A stretch of 64,000 nucleotides of DNA, taken from the NCBI RefSeq assembly GCF_014640335.1, contig NZ_BMGT01000003.1:355149-419148 (forward strand). The letters are read 5' to 3'. This stretch comes from Edaphobacter dinghuensis. GTDB taxonomy: Bacteria > Acidobacteriota > Terriglobia > Terriglobales > Acidobacteriaceae. The notes below the pieces were generated by a model. It worked only from the letters and a program-made list of their open reading frames with translations, made no database searches and was not told where the DNA came from. Each line of letters begins with the position of its first letter. Position 1 is the first letter of the stretch. Positions 57,865 through 64,000 of this stretch are shown here, one piece after another. Both the position numbers and the translations under genes were made by a program.

Positions 57865-58692
57865 CTAGTGAGTCAGCGTGATGTGGACGGCGTCGCCTTT
57901 CACCACGCGATATCCAGCTAACGGACTCTGATCTACCACCGTGCCTGGCTGCACTGCTGCTGAGGTAGGTGCGATGGGCGTTCCTGGGGCCTTTGGAGCG
58001 ATAGGCGTTGCCGAAGCCGGTGGAACGGCTGAACCTGCCGGAGCAGTGGGCGCAGGCAGATTGACATCCTCCACGCTGGCAATGTGTACGCCTGCCGCAG
58101 CCGCGCGAGCTGCGGCTCCGGCCAGCGTCAGTCCGGTGAGCGAAGGCATCACATAGGCCGTAGCATCAGGATCGGCAGGTGCGCTTAGCAGCAGGCTTAC
58201 CTGCGGCCGATCAATTCCCGAAGCATTCGGTGTAGGTGTCTGCGCGAGCACAATTCCGGTTTCGGCATCAGTCGGAAGCTGGGCGACTGTTCCCATGTCT
58301 AGCGTGAGACGACGCATCAGGATTGAGGCAGGGCGCTCTGTCTGGCCGATCAGATCAGGGACAGATACTCTCTGCGGCCCGAGGCTTTCGGTGACGCGCA
58401 CCGTCCATTCGCGCCTAACGGTGACGCCGGAGGTCGGTGATTGCGCCAGGATATGACCGGGAGCAACGTCGTTCGAGTAGAAGCGGTTCTCGACGTTGAG
58501 GTTGAGTCCCTGCGAGCTCGCCGTCTGGCTGGCTTCGGCGATGGTGAGCCCGGCGAGATTCGGGACCTCGACCTCGCGGCCGTGAATGGCAAGGCGCATG
58601 GTGATGAACGCAGAGATGAGCGCAACTGCAATCATCGCCATCCCGCCGAGAAGGATGTTGAAAAAGCGGTTGATGGTAGAGATCTTCATCAA
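57865..58692 (-). CDS. Membrane-anchored protein with three PASTA domains
   Basis: 275 residues: helix 12-32 (ILLGGMAMIAVALISAFITM), then three PASTA-type repeats (about 40-105 starting VEVPNLAGLTIAEASQTA, 108-175 starting VSVPDLIGQTERPASIL, 190-275 starting VMPSLTGLTLAGAAAR). PASTA modules normally bind muropeptides on Ser/Thr kinases and penicillin-binding proteins; here there is no kinase or transpeptidase part, so the chain is a stand-alone envelope sensor or adaptor. A Pro/Ala-rich linker interrupts the third domain. It is the last gene of the aroB-ubiE-CDF operon (17-nt gap). Confidence 0.85.
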   Translation of the reverse strand: MMKISTINRFFNILLGGMAMIAVALISAFITMRLAIHGREVEVPNLAGLTIAEASQTASSQGLNLNVENRFYSNDVAPGHILAQSPTSGVTVRREWTVRVTESLGPQRVSVPDLIGQTERPASILMRRLTLDMGTVAQLPTDAETGIVLAQTPTPNASGIDRPQVSLLLSAPADPDATAYVMPSLTGLTLAGAAARAAAAGVHIASVEDVNLPAPTAPAGSAVPPASATPIAPKAPGTPIAPTSAAVQPGTVVDQSPLAGYRVVKGDAVHITLTH

Positions 58693-58709
58693 GGTCAGGA
58701 TACAGCGCT

Positions 58710-60167
58710 TCAGCCGCGATTATCGGTGGCAGGTTCGGGATGAATTAACAAGCGGCTGACCTCGGGAGCGTCCAGCTTGAACGCCCCTTCGAGCGCGGTG
58801 ATGACGGCGTGAACCTGTGCCATGGGCAGGTCGTCCGGTAAAGTGCAGTGGCAACTGACCTGAATGCGGTCGTTTCCATGGTCTGGAATGCGGGTGACGA
58901 AGACTTCGTGGATGTCGAGGATCTCGGGAAACGCTGTAGCGGCGCGGCGAAGGCGGACTTCGAGCTGGCGGTCGCGCTCAAGCGAGGCGGGACGCTCAAT
59001 CGTGGCAGGCTCGCTCTCGATGTGGGTCAGGATAGTGGCGATGGTGGGAATCTCGCGGCGCATTTCGGATTCTAACCGTGTAGCTAAGACGTGGGCCTCG
59101 CGCAGGGGCATGGTCTCGTCGACTTCGAGGTGTTGCTCGACATGCAGTTGATGGTTGTACTCCTGCACGCTGACGTCGTGGATGGTGAGGTTAGAGCGGG
59201 CAGCTACAGCGCGGATACGATCGTGAACGCTCTCGGCCTGTGAAGCGGTGGGGACGGAGTGGACCACGACATCAGCGCCGGGCAGATGACGTTGTACGGC
59301 TGCGGTGGCTTCTGCGGTGATCTGCTCGGAGCGCTGGAAGGTGAGCTTGCGCGGCATGCCCAGGGTGACGTCGGCGAAGTAGCTGGAGCCGGAGCGGCGC
59401 GTGCGAACACGGTCGACCGAGAGCACGCCGTCGATGGCGGCGAGGTCGCGGATGAGGTCGCGGCGGGTCTGGGCGCGGGTCTCTTCGGGCGTAGCGTCGA
59501 GCAGAGCATCGATGGTGCGCCGAGCGAGCTGCCAGCTTACGCGGAGGATGATGCCGGAGACGATGATGGCTGCGACGGGGTCGGCGAGCTCGAGAAAGGG
59601 AAGATGCCAGTGCTTCCCCGCGTAGGTTGCGGCGAGTCCGAGGAGAACGGCGAACGAAGACCAAATGTCGGTGCGGAAGTGGATGGCGTCGGCTTCAAGA
59701 GCTTCGCTGTTGTGCTGCACGGCGACGCGGTGCAGCGTGCGAGAGCGGGAGTAATCGACGGTGATCGAGAGCAGAAGGACAGCGAAGGGCCAGATGGAAA
59801 AAGTAAGCGCAAGACCCTGGTGGAAGAGGATGCGGCGGACGGCCTCGGTAAGAATCCAGATGCAGGAGCCGAGCATAAGCACGGTTTCAACAAAGGCGGA
59901 GAGGCTCTCGATCTTGCCGTGGCCGTAGTTGTGTTCTTCGTCGGCGGGGCGGTCGGAGACCTGGACGGAGAAGAAGGTGATAGCTGCTGCGGCGAGATCG
60001 ATACCGGAGTGGGCCGCCTCGGAGAGCATGCCGAGTGAGCCGGTGAAGATGCCGGTGATCAGCTTGAGCAGCGTAATGATAAGCGCGGCGAAGACGGACA
60101 GCAGAGCGGCAGAACGCTTGGCGGCGTGTGTGTGCGCTGCTTCTTCGGGCGTCGTAACAGGGGCCAT
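58710..60167 (-). CDS. Cation diffusion facilitator family transporter
   Basis: A CDF (CzcD/FieF-type) metal/proton antiporter, expected to export Zn, Fe, Mn or similar ions from the cytoplasm. Start ATG 60167 (MAPVTTPEEA); the open frame runs 27 codons further, overlapping ubiE. Residues about 25-210 hold the six helices with metal motifs SEAAHSGIDL and AVQHNSEALEADAIHFRTDIWSS (HxxxD). The region after about 230 is a long C-terminal domain (about 485 residues in total) with two ferredoxin-like halves (DGVLSVDRVRTRRSGSSYFADVTL; LEILDIHEVFVTRIPDHGNDRIQVS), more than the usual single one. Position in the aroB operon is probably chance. Confidence 0.9.
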   Translation of the reverse strand: MAPVTTPEEAAHTHAAKRSAALLSVFAALIITLLKLITGIFTGSLGMLSEAAHSGIDLAAAAITFFSVQVSDRPADEEHNYGHGKIESLSAFVETVLMLGSCIWILTEAVRRILFHQGLALTFSIWPFAVLLLSITVDYSRSRTLHRVAVQHNSEALEADAIHFRTDIWSSFAVLLGLAATYAGKHWHLPFLELADPVAAIIVSGIILRVSWQLARRTIDALLDATPEETRAQTRRDLIRDLAAIDGVLSVDRVRTRRSGSSYFADVTLGMPRKLTFQRSEQITAEATAAVQRHLPGADVVVHSVPTASQAESVHDRIRAVAARSNLTIHDVSVQEYNHQLHVEQHLEVDETMPLREAHVLATRLESEMRREIPTIATILTHIESEPATIERPASLERDRQLEVRLRRAATAFPEILDIHEVFVTRIPDHGNDRIQVSCHCTLPDDLPMAQVHAVITALEGAFKLDAPEVSRLLIHPEPATDNRG

Positions 60168-60186
60168 GGGAAAGATGCTACATGGT

Positions 60187-60963
60187 TCAGGGTTTCGTGG
60201 CACGGTAGAGTCCGGCGGTGCCGAAGGTGTAGCTGGTCCAGGTGGCATTGATGAAACCTGCGTTGGCGATCAACTCGATCATGCGGGATGGACTGGGGAA
60301 GCGCGCTACGGAGTTGGGGAGATAGGTATAGGCGGCGGGGTCTCCCGAGATGAGGCCGCCGAAGCGGGGGAGAATCTGCTTGAAGTAGAGGTTATAGAGC
60401 GCTCCGGTGAGACCCGTGGGCTGGTTGAAGTCGAGGATGCCGATCTGGCCACCTGGCCGGAGGATACGGTGGAGTTCGGCTAGGCCCGCTTCGTAGTTGC
60501 TCAGGTTGCGGAAGCCGAAGGCCGAGGTGATGAGGTCGACGGAGTTGTCCGCGATGGGGAGGTGGAGTGCGTCGGCTTCGATGGGGATGATGTTGTGCGG
60601 TGCGAACTTCTCGGCTCCGCGGGAGAGCATCTGGTGGGAGAAGTCTACGGCGAGGATGGGAGCTTCGCTGCCGGTCTTTGGACGATGCTTGAGTAAAGCG
60701 AGGGTCATGTCGCCGGTGCCGCAGCAGAGGTCGAGGGCTACCGCTTCGGGGCGCTGGAGGATGGGGCGAAAGGTGCGAGCGGCGCGAGACCACCACCAGC
60801 GGTCGATGCCGACGGAGAGGACGTGGTTGAGCAGGTCGTACTTCGGCGCGATGGTGTCGAACATCTGCTGGACGTTCGCGGCCGCGTCCTGATCGGTGGT
60901 GGTACCGGTGGGACGGGCTCCGGTGGTGTGTTGGTGCTCGGGTGTGCCTTGTTGTGCTGCCAT
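60187..60963 (-). CDS. ubiE: Demethylmenaquinone/ubiquinone C-methyltransferase
   Basis: A SAM-dependent class I methyltransferase of the UbiE/MenG group, making menaquinone (or ubiquinone) from the demethylated precursor. Motifs: FDTIAPKYDLLNHVLSVGIDRWWW (about 35-58), ALDLCCGTGDMTLALL (SAM site), ADALHLPIADNSVDLITSAFGFRN, and FNQPT in place of the usual E-F-S-x-P. 258 residues. The ATG overlaps the aroB stop by one nt (TAATG). The CDF transporter start follows 19 nt after its stop, indicating a polycistronic unit. Confidence 0.94.
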   Translation of the reverse strand: MAAQQGTPEHQHTTGARPTGTTTDQDAAANVQQMFDTIAPKYDLLNHVLSVGIDRWWWSRAARTFRPILQRPEAVALDLCCGTGDMTLALLKHRPKTGSEAPILAVDFSHQMLSRGAEKFAPHNIIPIEADALHLPIADNSVDLITSAFGFRNLSNYEAGLAELHRILRPGGQIGILDFNQPTGLTGALYNLYFKQILPRFGGLISGDPAAYTYLPNSVARFPSPSRMIELIANAGFINATWTSYTFGTAGLYRATKP

Positions 60964-62093
60964 TACCGCTTGCGCTTTCGCGTAACAACTGGTGCGGCGG
61001 TGTGCTGGCGCATCAAGGCAAGCATGGATTCCGTTGCCGCAAGCAGCTCGGGCTGGGTGACGTCACGGACGATCTTCACCGTGCCGATGCTGGTGGGCAG
61101 GATGAAGGAGAGGGTGCCGCTGCGGTTCTTCTTGTCGCTGGAGGTGAGTGCTACCAGTTTTGCGGCGGTTGCCTTGAAGGACGAAAGCGGGCCATAGCGA
61201 AGGATGAGCGCGATGATGCGGTCGGACTGCGCCTGCGTGATGAGCTTGCGCGATAGGCCGAGATGCGTTGCGGCGATGGAGCCCCAGCCTACAGCCTCGC
61301 CGTGGAGAAGCTGCTTGTAGCTGGTGGCGGCCTCAATGGCGTGGCCGATGGTGTGGCCGTAGTTGAGGATCATGCGCAGGCCGGACTCGCGCTCATCGTT
61401 GGCGACGACGTCGGCCTTGACACGGACGCTGGCAGTGACGACGTGGGTGAGCGCCTTGGCGTCTCCCTTGAGGATAGCGTCGGCGTTCTGTTCCATGTAC
61501 TTGAAGAGCTTTGCATTGCGGATGATTCCGGCCTTGATGGACTCCTGCAATCCAGCGCGGAGTTGCGCCGGCGGCAGGGTGGCGAGGATGTCGGTGTCGG
61601 CGAGGACGGCAAGAGGATGGTTGAAGCTGCCGACGAGATTTTTTCCGGCGACGAGGTTGACCCCGGTCTTGCCACCAACGGAGGAGTCGACCTGCGCGAG
61701 CAAGGTGGTGGGGATTTGCACGTAGGGGATGCCGCGCATGTAGATGGCGGCGAGGAAGCCGGTGACGTCGCCGATGACGCCGCCGCCGAAGGCGATGAGC
61801 AGCGAGTCGCGGTCGGCCCCGGCGGTGGCGAGCTGCTGCGCGAGGGACTCGACGCTGGCGAGGCGCTTGTGAGCTTCGCCGGATGGGAGGAAGAGGACCG
61901 TGGGCGCTTCTTTGAACGACGCCAGGACCTGCTTATGCCAGAGGCCCCAAATCTCGGGCGAGGTGACGATGAAAGGGCGGAACGGCTTGCCTTTGGTCAA
62001 CTTGTTGAGGCGCGCGGATAAGGTGCGCAGCAGGCCGGAGGCGATGGTGATGTCGTAGGCGGCGGAGGGCGTCTTAAGTGAGATGACGGGCAC
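60963..62093 (-). CDS. aroB: 3-dehydroquinate synthase
   Basis: Converts DAHP to 3-dehydroquinate, the second step of the shikimate pathway, with NAD and zinc. The start is GTG 62093 ([15 protein letters not shown]), with GGAGA a few nt upstream, giving 376 residues. The open frame continues far upstream, but that part runs antisense to nadB and is not coding. Motifs: [60 protein letters not shown] (cofactor), [14 protein letters not shown] and [10 protein letters not shown] with the zinc His. First gene of the aroB-ubiE-CDF-PASTA operon. Confidence 0.95.
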   Translation of the reverse strand: MPVISLKTPSAAYDITIASGLLRTLSARLNKLTKGKPFRPFIVTSPEIWGLWHKQVLASFKEAPTVLFLPSGEAHKRLASVESLAQQLATAGADRDSLLIAFGGGVIGDVTGFLAAIYMRGIPYVQIPTTLLAQVDSSVGGKTGVNLVAGKNLVGSFNHPLAVLADTDILATLPPAQLRAGLQESIKAGIIRNAKLFKYMEQNADAILKGDAKALTHVVTASVRVKADVVANDERESGLRMILNYGHTIGHAIEAATSYKQLLHGEAVGWGSIAATHLGLSRKLITQAQSDRIIALILRYGPLSSFKATAAKLVALTSSDKKNRSGTLSFILPTSIGTVKIVRDVTQPELLAATESMLALMRQHTAAPVVTRKRKR

Positions 62094-62156
62094 AGTATCT
62101 CCATGGTATCGCGTGTTGCGGCGATTCTGCGTACGGTTGGGTAGTAGCATCGAAGG

Positions 62157-63710
62157 ATGGAACAAGTTGATTTTCTTGTAGTCGGTGCGGGAATTGCGGG
62201 TCTGAGTGCGGCGATTTGCCTGGCGCGGGTGGGCAGGGTGATGGTCGTCACCAAGGAAGAGCTGGCTGAGTCGAACACGGCATACGCGCAGGGCGGCATT
62301 GCAGTGGCAATGGGCGGCGAGGAGGACGTCGCGCTGCATCTCGAAGACACGATGAGCGCGGGTGATGGGCTGGTGAATCGCGAGGCGGCGTCGGTGCTGG
62401 TGGAGCAGGGGCCGCGACGGGTGGAGGAACTGCTGGCGTGGGGAACGAAGTTCGATCGCGAGAACGGCGAGTTGATGCTGACGCGCGAAGGAGCGCATAG
62501 CCGGTCGCGGATTCTGCATGCGAATGGGGACGCCACGGGAAAAGAGATCGCCGTGTCGCTGCTGCGGCATGTGCGCGAGATGGATTCGATTGAGTTGATG
62601 GAGTGGACGACCGGCGTCGATCTGCTGATGGAAGGTGGGCGCGTCGTTGGAGCGACGCTGCTGGATGGCGAGGGCGGCGTACGCGTGGTTCGAGCGAAGG
62701 CGGTGCTGCTGGCCAGTGGCGGAGCAGGGCAGGTCTATAGCGACACGACGAATCCGGCCGTGGCCACCGGGGACGGCATTGCGATGGCTTACCGGGCGGG
62801 TGCTGAGGTGAGCGATATGGAGTTCTACCAGTTTCATCCGACGGCGTTCAGCGTGCCGGGTGCGCCGAGGTTTTTGATGAGCGAGGCGCTGCGGGGTGAG
62901 GGCGCGTATCTGGTGAATGCCAAAGGCGAGCGGTTTATGGAGCGGTATCATCCTCTGCTGGAGCTGGCTCCGAGAGATGTGGTGGCGCGTGCGATTACGC
63001 ATGAGGGCATGGATGGTGAGGTTTATCTGGACATGCGCCACGTGAAGAAGGATCTGCAGACGCGGTTTCCTGGGATCTCGAAGTTTCTGGCGAAGTACAG
63101 GCTGGAGTTGGGCCGCGATTTGATCCCGGTGCGTCCGGCGGCGCACTACCTGATGGGCGGCGTAAGGACGGATGTGCATGGACGAAGCTCGTTGCCGGGG
63201 CTGTATGCAGCGGGCGAGGTGGCTTGCACGGGAGTCCACGGAGCGAATCGGCTGGCCAGCAACTCTTTGCTGGAAGGGCTGGTCTTCGGAGTGCTGGCTG
63301 CGGAGGCGATGATTGCCGATGACGGCACGCAGCACGAGCCTGTGGTTGAGGATCAGGGGGGCGAGGTGGCTGCCGTAGCGACAGGTTCTGCTACCGGGGA
63401 GAAAGCTACGGAGCGATGGATTGCGGAGCTGCGGGATCTGATGTGGAAATATGCAGGATTGCTGCGGGATGCTGCAGGATTGCAGGAGGCCAAGCGGCGG
63501 CTGGACGCGCTTGCGGTGACGATGCCGCGCGGGATGTTCCGGCGAGCGTTGGAGGCTCGCAATCTATATACCGTGGCCGAGTTGATCGTCGCTGCCGCGT
63601 TGGGACGTGAGGAGAGCAGGGGAGCGCACTACCGCAACGATTTTCCCGAGAGGGATGCGGTGGCGCGGCACTCGGTCATGTCGAAGGACGGATTGAAGTT
63701 TGTGGCTTAA
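62157..63710 (+). CDS. nadB: L-aspartate oxidase
   Basis: Oxidises L-aspartate to iminoaspartate with FAD, the first step of NAD synthesis. 517 residues. The FAD-binding GxGxxG is [12 protein letters not shown] (8-19). The family motifs are [35 protein letters not shown] (His/Arg near the substrate), [68 protein letters not shown] in parts, and a C-terminal helix domain. GAAGG precedes the ATG. It is divergent from aroB, 63 nt apart; no nadA/nadC adjacent in the window. Confidence 0.96.
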   Translation: MEQVDFLVVGAGIAGLSAAICLARVGRVMVVTKEELAESNTAYAQGGIAVAMGGEEDVALHLEDTMSAGDGLVNREAASVLVEQGPRRVEELLAWGTKFDRENGELMLTREGAHSRSRILHANGDATGKEIAVSLLRHVREMDSIELMEWTTGVDLLMEGGRVVGATLLDGEGGVRVVRAKAVLLASGGAGQVYSDTTNPAVATGDGIAMAYRAGAEVSDMEFYQFHPTAFSVPGAPRFLMSEALRGEGAYLVNAKGERFMERYHPLLELAPRDVVARAITHEGMDGEVYLDMRHVKKDLQTRFPGISKFLAKYRLELGRDLIPVRPAAHYLMGGVRTDVHGRSSLPGLYAAGEVACTGVHGANRLASNSLLEGLVFGVLAAEAMIADDGTQHEPVVEDQGGEVAAVATGSATGEKATERWIAELRDLMWKYAGLLRDAAGLQEAKRRLDALAVTMPRGMFRRALEARNLYTVAELIVAAALGREESRGAHYRNDFPERDAVARHSVMSKDGLKFVA

Positions 63711-63718
63711 AGTCTTCA

Positions 63719-63744
63719 GCCCAGCGAAAGATGCTTCGCTGGGC
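63719..63744. terminator. Hairpin between nadB and convergent gene
   Basis: A 10-bp stem GCCCAGCGAA (63719-63728) with TTCGCTGGGC (63735-63744), 6-nt loop, directly after the nadB stop. T-tails are weak on both sides; a probable shared terminator. Confidence 0.55.
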
Positions 63745-63767
63745 CGGAGATAACTTCTGCGAGCGAA

Positions 63768-64000
63768 TTAGAAGCGGAGGTAGAAGCCGATACCTGGCTC
63801 GAAGGTCGAGGTGTGGTGCAGGATGGTCAGGTAGTTCTGTCCGAAGTCGGGGGCAAGGAAGAAGACCTGACGGAACTGGGCGCGGAAGCCGAAGTGCGGT
63901 GAGAACGCGTCATCGACACCGAGAGAGTAGTAGTAGGCCGCACGGGCCTGCTCGCGCAGTGACTGGCCGCCATAGGTGGTCGGACGGAAGGCGATGGAGC
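63768..64000 (-). CDS. Outer-membrane beta-barrel protein, C-terminal fragment
   Basis: A partial gene cut by the window edge; the stop TAA is at 63768-63770. The visible 76 residues include AFRPTTYGGQSLREQARAA, YYYSLGVDDAFSPHFGFRAQ, FRQVFFLAPDFGQNYLTILH and the end FEPGIGFYLRF. The alternation of aromatic and small residues and the terminal Phe are typical of an outer-membrane barrel, similar to OmpA/opacity-like proteins of Acidobacteriota. The full length and N-terminus are unseen. Confidence 0.7.
   Translation of the reverse strand, partial: SIAFRPTTYGGQSLREQARAAYYYSLGVDDAFSPHFGFRAQFRQVFFLAPDFGQNYLTILHHTSTFEPGIGFYLRF

Noticed and set aside
62094-63335. Open minus-strand extension upstream of aroB (about 410 codons)
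   Set aside because: It runs antisense to nadB, is rich in Arg, His, Gln and Leu, and matches no protein; the aroB start is the GTG at 62093 with its own ribosome site.
1-64000. CRISPR array, transposase, prophage, rRNA or tmRNA
   Set aside because: No regular spacer-repeat array, transposase motif, integrase, phage gene block or conserved RNA segment was found; the only repeats are those listed.

Overview
The window looks like chromosomal DNA from an Acidobacteriota member, most likely Terriglobia/Acidobacteriaceae (Edaphobacter, Granulicella or Terriglobus type). The basis is the mix of gene families: two Oar-like TonB-dependent receptors with an N-terminal carboxypeptidase-regulatory domain, a TIGR03435-type protein, two PEP-CTERM proteins, a membrane-anchored MutS-family ATPase, and otherwise ordinary Gram-negative housekeeping genes (lptE, ftsH, a SurA-like isomerase). 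There is no phage, transposase, CRISPR array or rRNA operon. Assignments come from reading translated sequence; no database search was possible.

Layout. 0-5.5 kb: sucA and a UxaA/GarD-type sugar-acid dehydratase on the minus strand, then a secreted protein of unknown function whose 5' part carries a 54-bp tandem repeat with operator-like sites. 5.5-11.5 kb: an MFS exporter, a PEP-CTERM protein and a large TonB-dependent receptor. 11.5-13.1 kb: the most unusual locus. On the minus strand a 27-residue cysteine-rich leader peptide is followed by a strong intrinsic terminator, a 47-residue single-helix membrane protein, a YeiH-type putative sulfate exporter, and a 16-residue leader ending in four Cys codons that overlaps the yeiH stop and precedes the TonB receptor. 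This has the anatomy of a cysteine/sulfur-responsive operon with two separate attenuation points. 13.3-24.2 kb: pckG, a tandem SGNH esterase, an AI-2E family permease, a DUF2235 hydrolase and small secreted proteins, including a second PEP-CTERM gene with a good sigma-54 promoter.

24.2-36.8 kb: core functions holA, lptE, ftsH, tilS, then a GNAT enzyme, a catalase-like peroxidase, the MutS-like ATPase, ispD, ispF, an M14 metallopeptidase and tRNA-Ala. 37-47.4 kb: a probable lysine-catabolism locus. An ALDH7-type semialdehyde dehydrogenase and HglS (2-oxoadipate to D-2-hydroxyglutarate) are divergent from a LysR regulator, followed by a second large TonB receptor, a class III aminotransferase and tRNA-Gly. 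47.4-64 kb: an S41 protease, a SurA-like chaperone with a long Lys/Ala tail, a YhaM-like HD nuclease, cfa, aroC, def-fmt-rsmB, the minus-strand operon aroB-ubiE-CDF-PASTA, nadB, and the C-terminus of an outer-membrane protein at the edge.

Smaller-scale structure includes an interspersed repeat in four intergenic positions, shared palindromes and sigma-54-like promoters at both PEP-CTERM genes, and a triplicated 23-24 nt unit across the aroC/def junction.
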